Shown in pieces: positions 35,180-48,700 of a stretch of 64,000 bases of DNA; position 1 is the stretch's first letter; each line of letters begins with the position of its first letter. The position numbers and the translations under genes are program-made. Source of the stretch: Acholoe squamosa. Lineage: Eukaryota; Annelida; Polychaeta; Phyllodocida; Polynoidae. The DNA lies in NCBI GenBank assembly GCA_949317995.1, contig OX439036.1:85318420-85382419 (forward strand), in the 5' to 3' direction. The notes under the pieces were generated by a model. That model was not told the origin of the DNA, made no database searches, and saw only the letters and a list, made by a program, of their open reading frames with translations.

Positions 35180-38100
35180 GCACCACTGCTACTGTGAGGA
35201 ACCCATCCCTAGATAGCAGTCGTTGCAGATCAAATCAGCCTCATTCCTGACTTATTAGGCCCTCATTCTGATCTGAAGCCGTCCCTGATTGGTTACTTGC
35301 TGGGAGCACTGGGAGAGGCAAGGAAATATGAATGACTACAGCTACAAAGGGAATCACATTCCACTTTCTCATTCACAGTGTGGCATCGCCAAGTCAAAGT
35401 CCCCTGTGTTGCAGATGTAGCAATTGCCTATTGCTTCATACCAGAGAAATACGGCGACATGGCAATCTGATATAGACATCAGCAATGTCTCTTAGATATA
35501 GGCGTCCTGGAAAATGCTTTAGGACAGGGCTCGTATAATGTACATACAGAACTATAGACGCCTAATTTGATTGTTGACGTCACAGTAGGTGTACCCTCCT
35601 TATTTATGTTAGCAGGAGACAACACAATTCCAAGCAGCAAAGTAATGTTCAATATGTCACTATTGTCGACTCACATTCAGCGTGGCATACATGTCGATAG
35701 GCGTGGGATAGCATCATACGTATTTTGGCCAATTCTGTTTCTGCAACAAAATTTATCTTGTTCAATAATAAGCTGAGAGATTCTCTCTGTAAAGAACCGA
35801 GAGATCTCGAAAGCACAGAACCGGACAACACCTCGTTTCTCTTCATTTTGTTGGTTGTATGGATTCGAGAAAAAGGTGTATCCCAAAATTCATGAATGGG
35901 AATCATCAGTCTTCTGTCTATAATACACAGAACAGCAAAGAGGATGTCTTCTTCTCTAGACAATAGACAGCTGAACAAACAGCCGTTGCTTCACACTGTC
36001 ATTGCTGTCAAATGAACACATCAGCCTATTGTTGGTACTGGCATGGGGAACAAACTATCACAGGTCCATATAAAACTTGCAGTATGTAGAGATGTCTGCT
36101 TCATCTATGTATACAGTGGTGGCACTCTGTCACTGTCTCGGCCTGATACATCTAGTTAACCGTCTTCATAGCATTACATTCATCTCCCCGAGCTGCTCAG
36201 CAATTGCTCAGCACTCGAACCAGGGCAGCTCATACCCAACAGCTCGGCCTCTGTGATTGACATTAAGGCTGGCTGGATTGGCGCTTGATTCCCGGCATGG
36301 ATCCTGACAAATGTTTTTGCCTACGCCTTCAATGTTTCATCGCCTTATTTCAGCGCAGGCCAGCAAAGCGCGCCCGCGGAAGCGCCCAACCAATCCACAT
36401 CAGCTGATAACTGTTAATTACCAGCCTGATCAAGCTAATGATCGGCAAATCAGCCGGTGCTCATTTTACCCCTTCGCCATCAGCGGTGGATTGCCGGTCG
36501 CGGAAAGTGGAAAGAAACAGGAAGTTTGAGAGGAATACGTCGGTGGGGCAGGGCTGGATCGAGGGGCGGGTAGGGTAGGGAGCGGGAGGGCGGGGACCGT
36601 CTCCTTGATGCGGGGTGCTTGCGGCTATGCTGGCTTGTCGTCAGTAATCACGCGGGGGTAGGGTGGGGAGCAGACGCTTCCGGTATCAATCATCTTAGCG
36701 GGACGGCTCTTTTTGAAGTCCTGGATCCTTCCTGCCGTCTGATTAGCGAACCTCCCGCGGCGGGGCCTGACGGGCGACAGGCCCACCAAAGATTCAACAG
36801 AGCGCTGTGGGTCACCGAGATACAGCGTCAGAAAAATTAGGATCAGAAAACGTGTGATTCCAACAGTAGAGCAAAGTTTAGTGTTAAGTATCCCAGACTA
36901 CCAGCCCCAGGCACAATGAGCGTCAATGGATGTTGTCCTGGATAGTCAAATGTCGAATGCCTATAAATCATAATTATGTAAAATAAAAGCCTACCTTGAA
37001 CAGCAGTGACACATGCAATGAAGGCTGTAGGTTCAGCAGTGTGACCACATATTTCCAATAGATAGATACACATTACGGTCACAGATAAGAGCTGTGCTGT
37101 TATAGACGGCGGAACAGCGTTTATGGAATCCTGGGCGCGTTTTCACCATATGTTTATGAAACAATTTCCAATCAGAATGGGAAATATTCCATGGTAGGCA
37201 TTTGATGGAGCGCAACCTGTAGTACATGTATATGGAGCGTGGCCGTCAGCTTTTGGCTCACAGTGGGATAAAAAATGGGACTGTGGCCGGTTAGTCTTAC
37301 TCTTATGTGGGTGGAGAGTAATGTCCAGTAGTATATATTCATATATATATATATGAAACGTGGTGCATGGTGTTTTCCCCCCTAAGTATTATTGTATGGC
37401 CCTTCACAGTGACCCTTGTTAAGGGACTACTGGGAGATAGTTTATAAACAAAGCGTCAGAAGAAGGTCGTATCTAAACACGTATGGAAGTATCTTGATTT
37501 ACTCAGCAGTGTATGCCCAGTTTACCTGTAGTTAATCCACCGTTGGTCCTCATTTGATATTGATCAGAATAAGCGGTGTTCCATCCTAGTGCGTGGAGGT
37601 TCCCGCTAAATGAGTTCACCAGGGACATCTCTACATTAATAATAACCACAATCAGAAATCAGAAATCCTTCACACACTGTCCTGTCAAAGTCTCATAAAT
37701 CCTTTGTGACTTAAATGTAACACCCACGTGCGGACCTAGTATTACAATCAGACTGTAGATCAAATGCACATCTGTGTTAGTACTGATTACTAATGGAACA
37801 GGAACATTTATTCCTAACGGCCGATGTACGTCACAACCACTGACATTAGTGACAATCTTAACACCAACATGATACACTAATGAACCCATGAGGGTCCCAG
37901 ACGGCAGCTCAATTCTTGATTGAGGACCTGTCGGCTAACCACCTTTAAATCTACGTAGTATCTCATATTTTATTCAGCTGTGGGAATAAGAACATCTTTA
38001 AGGACCGGTATTGGATCCTATGGAATAAAATCAACACTCAATGATTACAGATGGCATGTCTAGAATTGCAGCCCTGCAGGTGGCTTATTTTATGCTGCAG

Positions 38101-40774
38101 ACCCTTCTGTGATGAAGAAGTTTCATACGAAGCATCAAGACAGACTTAAAATGAACCTGACATGTTGCACTGGCTCTCACCACTGTCTCCTACATCATAT
38201 CAAGTACGTCTAGGATGAAGCTAAGGGATATTATCATCATATGAAAATGATCTAATCATAGAGACAGGCTAATGTGATTAGTTATTACCCATTGATTAGA
38301 GCTCACAGTGGCTTGGTATAGCCATTCCGTAATTTAACTGTGTGAGACTCATACTAAGGATGTGTGATGTTTGTTTCATGCAATAGATGTACATGCCATG
38401 GCTACAACTGTGGTTGTGGTGTGCCATTATATATAAAATAGCACAGATTATATTCATGCTACAGACCCATATAAGACTTCCACACTACCTTCGCTTGATG
38501 TCACATTTATATGATAATATATGCAGCACCTGTATCAAATGCAATATCCACTATACTACTCACATTGTTGGGCCACAGAGCGCAGCCAATAGATCTGAGC
38601 TGGAGATTTGGCTATACTATACACCTTGGCACCGCTTCTCATTTACCAAATCCTCCAGGGACACCACACCCATCCCAACAACTTGGAATGTTGCACCAGT
38701 AGTGATGCATGTAAGCTGATTTTATCAATCATTTGGGAGATTACATGTTCCTGAGCCATATCCACGACTCAATTAAGGCTGGATTTTCGATAGAACTGTG
38801 GGATGTTTGTGGGACGCAGCCAAGCACTGCGTCCAAAGCTGTGGGGTAGTTGTGGGGCCTCTCTCTCCTCCCCACCACAACCCCCTACTAGCACCTAGCC
38901 GGCAACATGCCATTTAGTCACGCATCAATGCCGGATTAAAGAGAGAATCCCACAATCAACACCTAATTATTGTCTACTGCCATCAACTCCTTGAAAATTG
39001 GGGAAATCGCGACTGTGGTGAATTGCTAGTCACCAGGGGGTGTCTGCTGTAGTTGAAGCTATGTGTTAGGTGGAATGTGGTTGGGTGGGAGGATTGGGGG
39101 CGGGGTGGCTGTGTGGCTGGGCAGGAGAAGGTTATTGGCCAGCCACAGTTTTATCCTGGGGTGGCGGTCAGCAAGGGGGTCCAACACACCTCCATCAACA
39201 GCCGCCGACGGCAGATGATTCGATGATTCTGTATCGGAAAGCACCCGGGCATTATTCCACTACAAATTGACCGGCAGCGAGAGAGGCGCCCTCCACAAGA
39301 TCTAATGCTGACCGCCTGCTCCTCCAGGGTGCCATGATGAAGTGTGGGTGTACGTGTAGAACCTGTGGGTGAGATAGGTGTGTCTAGACACGTCGTGCGT
39401 GTGGGTGTACTGCCCTGCCGTGCATGAGCTGTGTGTTTAGGGCGGGTACTCGTATTTGCTGAGCATTATTTGCCACCCTTGGCCAGCGCTCCAGGAAGTG
39501 AGGATGGGAACTTGGGGGTTGGGCATCAGAAGGGCGGAGTTCATGTGGCTGGAGCGAACCCCATGGGAATTGTGTCTGGGATAGGCATAGTGTAGCCCTG
39601 TGCGTGTGGCTACGTTATCAGTGCAGAGAATAGTAGGTAGCACTGGTACTGGAGGTTGGGTAAGGTGTTGTGGTGTTGTATTCGTGCAGGGCGCGGCGGC
39701 TAAATCTATTGCTCAGGGATTGAGCGAGTGAGGCGAGTTGCTCAGGTCCCTAGAGCAGCTCGACCAGAGGACCTGTATTATTGACGTCCAGCAATCTGCA
39801 CACAATGTGTCCTTTCTCAGTCCCTACACAGAATATATTGTTTCAGCGCCCACCTCTCAGTACAGGCGCATTCTTCATTTATCTTTAGAGCGTGAGCTTC
39901 AGTGAGTGCTTAGGCAGATAACCACAACTTATCCGTAAGGGACTTACTCCCTATGGCGCGCCGTTTTTAATCTGGTCCATTGATCACCTTTAATGTGAGC
40001 TTAACGTCCTTAACATGCAGCAAAGGATTTAAAGAAGAGGCACAGCGGCCCAGAGGTGGCACAGAGTAGGTGGGACATAGGAGAGGGTAGGGGGTATGGG
40101 GGAGGAGGAAGGTAGGAAGAGGTAATGAAGTTGTGAGCGGGGGAAATACTGACTATCAGGGGACGAGACACTAGAGGCAGAAGAAGGTACACGAAGATAC
40201 CCTGGGAGAAAACAAAGGCGATATCAAAGGAAGGTTGAGCACAGAAATAGGGGACTGTGAAAAGTAGGAATAACACAATGAAGGATGAAGGGTCAATGTA
40301 GGGGTTGAGCGGTTGTATTAAGGCATTGTGTGCTTGGTTCTGTAGGGCGTGGGTCTGCATTCAAGTCCGCACACAGTCCGCTGTAGACTCACATAAGGCA
40401 TTGTGACCACATTTGTACCAGCATAATAGTCTGTCAGATTGAGTCTCCATCCATCATTGATTGCTCTCAGGAATTTGTCGTTCACATAGAGTCTCTGAAG
40501 GACCTCTCCACAGTGGGTGACGTGAGCTTTGAGAATGCCTCCCGACGTATCTACGTCAAGGTGTTGACAGGCTTGGTGGTACCCTTCCGCCACCAGACAG
40601 CACCGCTAGCGCCACCTTGTTGGTGGTTTTCCGACCTTTGTGACGTTATTAGTGTACGTCATGGGAGGCTAGACGGGCGACGTGTTATTTATGTATGTGA
40701 CGGAGCAGGACGACGATGTGGCAACCATCATCGTCCTTCCTCTACACTCTAAGAAGTGACTGTTGAATTAACCA
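35177..40774 (-). other. Intron 1 with CpG-rich patches at 36350-36800 and about 39060-39300
   Basis: No exon firmly supported. The patch at 36350-36800 contains CpG and GC-box-like words (GGGCGGG, GGGAGGGCGGGG). A 20-bp perfect palindrome TTCATATATATATATATGAA lies near 37337. A coding-like minus frame at 40387-40593 is in the findings. Confidence 0.4.
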
Positions 40775-41040
40775 CACTGAGGAAAATATTCTTACTCACT
40801 TGAGTCTGCATCCAGACTCAGGCAATGTCGCCAAAATGAGTATGATTTGAGACTCAACCTGACCCTGTGGATGATACTCAGGCAGAGCCAGAGTATCACC
40901 CCAGGCTCAGCCTGGACCACCCTCGGGATCTGCCTGAGTATCACCCCAGGCTCAGGCTGAGTCTCAAATCATTTTCATTTTGGCGACATTGCCTGAGTCT
41001 CGATACAGACTCATGTGAGTAAGAATTATTTTTCTCAGTG
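40775..41040. mobile_element. MITE, 266 bp, with CACTGAG ends
   Basis: The left end CACTGAGGAAAATATTCTTA and the right end TAAGAATTATTTTTCTCAGTG are inverse copies (the latter shown from its first T), followed by paired GACTCAGGCAATGTCGCC and TTTGAGACTCA arms almost to the middle. The unit folds into one long hairpin. CA flanks both ends, perhaps a 2-bp duplication. Confidence 0.85.
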
Positions 41041-41143
41041 CAGGTATCCTCGTAAGCTGTACAGTGGACCACTGTATTTAGGATGAATTGAAACAGTGTA
41101 ATTTCTACGATGAAGCCCGGAAAAAAAAGTACAGTAAGGGAGA

Positions 41144-41331
41144 GGTCATTTTTTAACAACAGGGGGGGTACAAAAAAATTTCAGACCCCTTTTATGGGGG
41201 ACAAAAAAAATGTTGCCCCTTTTGAGCGAAAAAGCCCGTGCGCGACTATATAATAAAAGGGGGGGGAACGGAAATTTTTTTGCCGCGCATGCGCGGAATT
41301 TCACCAAACCCCCTGTTGTTAAAAAATGACC
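41144..41331. mobile_element. MITE, about 188 bp, with 23-bp perfect inverted ends
   Basis: GGTCATTTTTTAACAACAGG and its exact inverse bracket an inside of GC/AT blocks, including CCGCGCATGCGCGG. On the right the end continues to CACTG, which resembles the CAGTG start of hAT elements; the left side is less clear. It lies only 103 bp from the previous MITE. Confidence 0.75.
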
Positions 41332-44300
41332 ACTGCCTAAGGCATTGTGGATATAATTTCAGTGAAAGCGTTATCCCAAAAATGTCAGAGAACTGTTGTT
41401 AATGCGACGATCTTTGTTGGAGTGCACCTCCAGTATACAGTGTAAGGCCTTCAGGGTCCAGGGGAGCAGGGACGGAGAGAGGATTGGGGGGGGGGCGGGT
41501 AGTCGGTGCCATCCGCTACCCCTGGGGCCGGACATGAATGATTAAGCGACCGCTACTGATGGGTTGTTCCAGGTGAGAAGGTGTGCACTGATGGACGTTG
41601 ACGTAAAATTGGTACGGCCACGCCACGCCACGTGGTGCCAAAAGGGAGTAGGTCACCCAACACGTCAAGCCGCTAGCTATTGTCAGGCATTGAACACCTC
41701 AATAAAGAAAGGTGGGATATGTAGGCTCTTTGCACGCTGGGGCCTCTACTCTGAGAGCAGAAAGGACTGCTCTGTTCATGTTCGTAGATGAGGTTGTGAG
41801 TTTACACTTTTCTCTGTATTCCTCCAGTATCAGTTTCATAATAAGGAGAAGAGTGATGTATGTATAGTGCTTTCTCAATTGGCTGTTTGCAATAGTACAT
41901 GTACCTCCTTTTAGTCCAGCCAGGGAAGTAGATAAGCCACATCGGCGTTACTCTCTTATAAATGCCCTTGAGAATTTTCAGCTTTCATATAATCAATGGT
42001 CCTAAATCCAAGCCTTTTATCACTTTCAGCTCATTTCTATATCCACAAAGTATTTTTCAGTCTTTTCAAACGAGTTTTATCATTGAAAAGTTAAGATTTG
42101 ATCTGCTCTCTTGTTTCTAATTTAATTCAAATTTGCCGAACAAATGACCGGTTCCAATTGACTTTAAATCGATTCTACTTAGCAGTATAAACAGCCTACA
42201 ACATTAAAGCCATCTTATAAATATCTTATCGAGACATCCCAATTTGAGGCTAGAGGGGCGTGAGATAAAGAGCGTAGAATGTGCCAATCATTGGGGATAT
42301 GGATGTGTACATAGCCTGAGGGGGCTGGGCACCCTCCCAAATCAAACAGCCGCCTCGGTCTGTGCCACTCCCACAGGTGGGGGCGTCCTAATCAAACCTA
42401 CCCTGATACCTTCACTTCGGCGCCAACAGGTTCCATGCCTGGCGTGTGCAGCATTACGAGCACAGACAGATAGTCTAGGCGTGTCCGTTACACCCCCTCC
42501 CTCCCCAATCTAACGATGTAAGCCGATAGCCGCTGATAGCCTCGGCACTGGGCTGTACCGGACGTTTTTTGGGCCTAGAATCTGCCGTATGTACACGCAA
42601 CCTCTGGGTGCACACGCACATATTGTGGGGTGCGGAGGTCAGGTATGGACAACTCCCACCAGTCACATGACATCACTCACAGCACGTGACCTTCAGGCTC
42701 CAATCGGCTGTCAGCAGGTAGGGGCACACATTAAATGTTTACAGCAGCCATTACTGATGGCGTACTGCAAATTAAGGACGGCAACAAGTGTGAACATAAG
42801 GGCAGGATGGATATCAAGTAGAGCTAATAAAGAAGATATAGCTTGAGGATAAAAGGCCAGAGGAGCACACATGATGGAGGGAGGTAGATTGAGATGTAGG
42901 TCCTGGAGGATGGGGTCTAAGGGAATGGTGTGAGAAGCAAAAGAAGCCGGGCGTGCACTGATGAGTGGGGTGCTGCCGGATTTTGAAGGGAGGACATGGG
43001 ACGTGGGGTGCTGAGGGCTGCTCTATATGGATTCCCTTCCCCAGTGTAAAGGGGACAGTCCCACTCGTGTTCACCGGACTAGATGGTCCTGCTTTAATGG
43101 TCTCCTGAAAGGCCCCAAGGGGAAACGTCAATGTAATATTAATCCTCATAACACAGAGCCCCTCTCTCCCAACCCCACTCTTTTTGTGGGATTAGGTCGA
43201 TATAATATCGTGTTGATTCGCGGTGCACTTATAATTTTTGCCCCTAGCTCTACTGGTATGGTCTACTAGAGTCACTGATTATACATACGCCCTTTAGTGA
43301 GCAATGCCTTCTTTTATAAGGTATATCGCGGTACCGCTGAGATGAATGATATGCACTGACTGTATGCTCAATTATTGATAATTAAATCCTCGTAATAACT
43401 CACCTCCTTCACAGAGGATGTAACCTTCTGCAGTTTGTTTGTAATTACACATGGATGGGTGAAGGGATCGATAGGTAAGTGGAGTTCGGTGCTCTAATCA
43501 GAGGGCGCCTCAGAATGCCAGAGGGTCAGTGAGGACTTTTCCTCCCAAGTTTCACACCATATTCAGACTACCCCCTTTCTTTTAGGTGGACGTCGAAGAA
43601 TGAAATAGATCTTTACTCAAGGTATCCACCTCCCACTTCATTCCACCTAGACCTTTGCATTTTTATCTGCCTGGTCAAGCTTTAGTGTGGTAGTGGTATA
43701 TGTTTATTGATTCATGACATGTTGATTTCTTTATTTCAATATCCATTATATTCTAATGCGAATCACCTTCCTTTGTTATCTTGGGGCTCTCACGTTTTAC
43801 ATAACCTAATACAATAGGCATAATTTGTTCATCAGGGACAAGGAATAGTGAATTGGAGATAATGATCACAACGAGTATCTAGCTTCTGAAATTGAAGATT
43901 CAATAATAGTTATCAACATATTTAACAGTTTGAGTAGATTCACTAATTCCAAGGGCTTCCTGGGGTTCTAAACACTAATCTATTTGTACCTTTAGGCCCA
44001 CTGTCACACCGATATCAGAGATCTATTGCCTCTTGCATGACCATGAACTGTCTTGTAAAGGCATTCTCATCTTTCTGTTCTGGATTCTATAGATCTAGGG
44101 GAGCACAATATCCAATCTAGGGTTACTGTAAACTCAACATTGCTGCACAGATGGCGTTGAAGTACACCCACCTGTAGCCCTGGTAGGTACGGTCTGTGGC
44201 AGGTGTAAGGTATACAATGCAGCTACTGTAGATCCAGTCTTAGCAGCTCTGTAGCCTCAATTAGGGACAAGAACCCCCTCCCTTTCCCCCTCAATTACAG

Positions 44301-44401
44301 TCTTATTTCTAATCTTGAAATAATTTTTCATTAGGTTTTAAAAGTTAGGTTACGTGACCTAGAAAAATAGGTCCATTTTCAATTTTCCATGTTTAAACTA
44401 A
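41332..44401 (-). other. Intron 1, nothing recognised
   Basis: Several short frames, none coding-like. A G-run lies at about 41487-41496. Confidence 0.45.
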
Positions 44402-44547
44402 GAAATTGAGCCTGGTGTGGAGGGCATTATCCCACAATCATGCCCAGCCCGAGGGCGTGGCCAGGTCAGGCTGCGCAGCAGCCCCTGGCCATGCCCAAGG
44501 GCTGGGCATGATTGTGGGATAATGCCTGACATACCAGGCTCAATTTC
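44402..44547. mobile_element. Near-perfect 146-bp hairpin (MITE or hairpin RNA source)
   Basis: The left arm GAAATTGAGCCTGG...GGGCATTATCCCACAATC is mirrored by GATTGTGGGATAATGCC...CCAGGCTCAATTTC. The inner part (GGGCGTGGCCAGG against CCTGGCCATGCCC) pairs too, leaving a loop of only a few tens of bases. Related words (GGGCATTATCC) recur just downstream at 44616-44652. Confidence 0.85.
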
Positions 44548-47500
44548 GGTTCTACCATAGGTTATTTTGAGTATATTAACTTGAATTATCGTTAGTATAA
44601 CATCATTGGTCTGAGAGGGCATTATCCTCAGGGCATTATCCCAGGATTAAGCCCTGCTAGCCTCGTTTTGGTTAACATTGAACTCTATGGGATCAAGATG
44701 CCCTCTGTTCCTGCCTATGGTAGAACTCCAATTATATTCAACATCGAGTTATTTGGGACATGTAAGATTCCTATATAGTGGGTTAGGCATAGTATCATCA
44801 GGGTGTTACATTGGTCGTGCAAATGCGTGCCCACAGAGCAATTTACTGCATAATACAGACCTGTACTATTGATTTTCTGCTCAAACATGTAGGCCTAATA
44901 TACCGGTCACTGGATAACAAACGGTCTTAATGGAACGCTAAGAGCTAAAAATCGAGGATATCTTTACTTGTGAACACTGTAGATGTGTTGAAAGTCGGAA
45001 AGCCCCATATAACTTTGATACTGTGGTTCTGTATATCCTCTGAGGCATGTGGCATGTACTCTGACTGTGCTAGCGGATATTAAAGATACCATCATTCTTC
45101 AATGGTTTTTTTCAAGTGTTCCCTATGGGATCCATTATTTAGATATTGTTCACGACCACAATTTGATTTTCGATATAACACCCTGCTAGTAGTATCATAT
45201 AGGATGTAAAGCTTCCATGACATCACAACGCGTTTCTGCCATCTCCCATCTTACCATCATTTATAAATGAGGTTCACATCTGTATTCCACGGAAACTGAA
45301 CTGCTTCTATAAGAGTTTTAGACACAAAGATCTAACAGAGAAGTCAATTCCATTGATAAAACTGCTTTGTATTCGAAGATACTGATTCTCCTGCATAGAA
45401 TGAATTGCATTAATCCGCTTTTGGGGCCAATAGAGTGCAGATGAGACCCCTTTGTGTTTGTACTGAAAAGGCTTTGAATGGTTCCAGTTAACTGTCACTT
45501 TGTTCTCTACCAACATAACACCTGCCCATCCATGCAGGGATAAACCGGCATATTCTTTCTCCTTCCAGCTTTATAATGCAATAAAGACTTCTACCCCTTA
45601 GGCTTTGCAGTGAGTCGGATCCTACACCACAATTTTAGTTCAGTGCTCTACATGTTCATATGCCACCATCGGTGAAAGGGCCATGGCAGTCTACAGGCCA
45701 AGAAACTCTCAGATAGCCATTTGGAAATAGGGTTATTTTCTTGTGAGGATATGTTCCATTGATGCACTAAACCATTACAAGGTTGTGTAGATTCGACCAG
45801 TGGTCCTATTTCTCTTTATATCGAATTACCCACAGTAGGAGGTCCTCTATTCACCTGGATCTTATGGTAAACGGATATCTAAACTACACTCCCCTAATTT
45901 ACGTAGGAAAGAGACTCCATATTATTTGAGTTCATACTTATCCATAGCTATGTATTGCTCTGTTCCAGGCATTGTTTACTGCCCATCAGGGCAGAATGCA
46001 ATCATTTATCTTGTTCTGTTTCCATCCATTGTATTTCTGGCCAGGAGGATATTTCAAAAACATTTGTAGACTAGCATGCATTATTTCAACATAACCCATG
46101 GATAATGTAAGTGCTATGATTTGAAAACTTTGTTAATATTTAAGCATCAACTAACTCTAAGAGCAGGTATGTCTAATCCCTAAAAAACAAGTAGTCAATA
46201 GTGAAATAGAGAATGATGACAGCGTTGCATCGTGGTAGATCGCGCAGTCAACACTTCTATTGACATGATTAAAATGTGCATGCACGTTTGTTATGTATGA
46301 CAAGTTCGGGTACATACTAGTAGTACATTTCTCAGGACAAGCATGGTATGTAGTCAGTCCAGTGTTGTAGGTAAGAAACCCCTATGTGCACTTCATCGTA
46401 AATGTTCATCATTTTTGTCTGACAGTGGATAAGCTCCAGTCTGCGCAGAAAGGTCAGCATGCCCTGACATGAGTCACTCATGACCTTATAGTAAACTCTA
46501 CAAACCTGCCCCAGGGCTGACCTAAACATTTATTATCCTGCTCTATAGCGAAGGGCACCCAGTACACCTCCCAGATCTATGGAAGGTGAGCTTGAAGCAT
46601 GAAGCGGAAAACAGAATACAAGATATCTTAGCTGTTTTTACGTGTATTACTGGGGTAGCAAATGGTCGACGTATGCACCTTTAATAAACCCCATACCATG
46701 TTTTTACTCATACAATGACTAGTTCAGCCCACACAGCCTGTTGTATTGTACTGCGAATTTCAAAGGGCAGGAAAGAGGCGCTGATTAATATTTCGTGTAG
46801 AATGGTAAAATAACTCATAATAGACGCCCTGGGTCCTCGCGGTGAATATGGTCATAATCCTTGTGTCGCTATTTTACTGATCACCAATACTACTTACTTT
46901 CAATCGGTTCCCACCAGGTTTTAGCCTGCAGTGGTACTCAAATACAGCACTTTTGGAGTTGACTCCCTGATGCCTGGCAAGCTCTACTTGACGTGGTATT
47001 CTGGGCAGGTAGATTATTCATCAACAAGATACGGGCCTCAACACTACCACGACACTGAACTTGTCTGGAGATGTGCTTAGAATGTAGAAACCACAGTCCA
47101 TCAGATCTACTGCTTCCACCAATACATCCAATTACATCCGCGTTTTCTGGAGCTTCGATCACCCCATCTTATAGTCTTATTTTGGTGAATTCTATGATTG
47201 GTTTGGTGGTATTGGTGCTTTTAATGTAATGCTTACTTTTTTTTATACCAGATAATGAGTTATTTGGTATCATAACCTGCGCTATACCTATTCTAGAAAA
47301 AAATGATATTAAAAAAGGGGTTTCTTGACCGAAGCATTCCTACTCATATACATGTACCAGCATCTAACATGAAGGCAAATCTAGATTCCATGACAATGTT
47401 GCTGAATATTTTTGAGAGTAAAGAGTATTATATTGAGGTCCACTGCTCATTCCTTCTCGCAATGAGCTGGATAATTGATCCCTACCTGTCATATTTATAT

Positions 47501-48700
47501 CCATCAAAAAGCCACTTATGAGTATGTCAGCAAAGCGATTTTACCCACTCACAAATCTATTATGTATAGCTTCCTCATAGAGACTACATTTACAAACCAC
47601 TTGACTGACACCAAAATCCTCTCCATGCATACTCAGCTTAAAATGTAGGATAGTCTGACAGCCATTCTAACATGCAGAATCCCACTCTCCTCACCCATTC
47701 TCACTCTCTCTACCCCCTCCCTCCCCCTCTCTTGCTACATTTCTGTTTCTCTCAATATCACCTTCTACCAAACCAATCCATCACTACCTGACACCATATC
47801 TTCACATGTACCAATCGAACTCAGATAATTCCATCTGATCAAACCCTTCCATGTCACATCTAGTAGCTATACCATACCAGCAGCTGACACCAGGTCCCCT
47901 CTTATCTATACATCACCCTAAGTAAATACAGCTCTACCAGACACCACCCTGTTATGTACATGGAGCATGTTCAAGTACTACCCACCATCTACCTCTTGAA
48001 AGCTTCTACATCTGACACCCTCAGGCTTGGCCCTGCTCCCTCATCACCTCTCATACATGAACCAGCCTCCATTCCCATTCCACCTGCCCTTTTACTGGAG
48101 CCACGTCTACCAACCACTCACGTTGAGCTGTCTAAGTTTTGTTTATGGTGGTGGTGGACTAACAGGAAAGAGCCAGGTAATGGCTGTAGGCTGTGGGTGA
48201 GTTGGATGGTCGGTAGGACGAGCTTTAGGTTGGATGGTTGGTTTTAGGGGTTTTTTTCCTTCCCTCATTTTGTTTTCACTGGAAGGGCAAGTCGTGGAGG
48301 TTTAAAGTCGTGGTCATGCAGAAGTTGATCTCATCTGAACATATATGCTTCCAGTAATCGGCGCCCAATGCCGCGTCACACGCACCGTTCATATATCAAG
48401 AACAGTTGGGTTGTTGCGTGTCGGTCTGGACTACGAGCTGACAACAGGAGGCCGGTGGTGGATGAGTGAGTGGGAGTGTGAATGGCAGGAAGGAATTTGG
48501 ATTGCAGGGAGATGGAGGTATGAGGTGGAATATATGAGTGTGGTGGTGATGTTGGCCACTTTATATAGTGGCACCCATGGGTGAACAGTTGTAACTGACA
48601 GGAAAGTATCATCTTGATAGTCATTATTATCAGAAAGTATAATAAAGTGTCTGAGGTAATAGAATTATGACAAAATGGAAATAAGAAAGGTGATGTGCAT
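44548..48700 (-). other. Intron 1, pyrimidine-rich near 47690-47760
   Basis: No supported exon. A minus frame at 46938-47162 is treated in the findings. The segment 47690-47760 is a C/T low-complexity tract. Confidence 0.4.

Noticed and set aside
37659-37889. 76-codon minus-strand frame in intron 1
   Set aside because: Residue make-up is not domain-like and there are no clear splice signals at either end.
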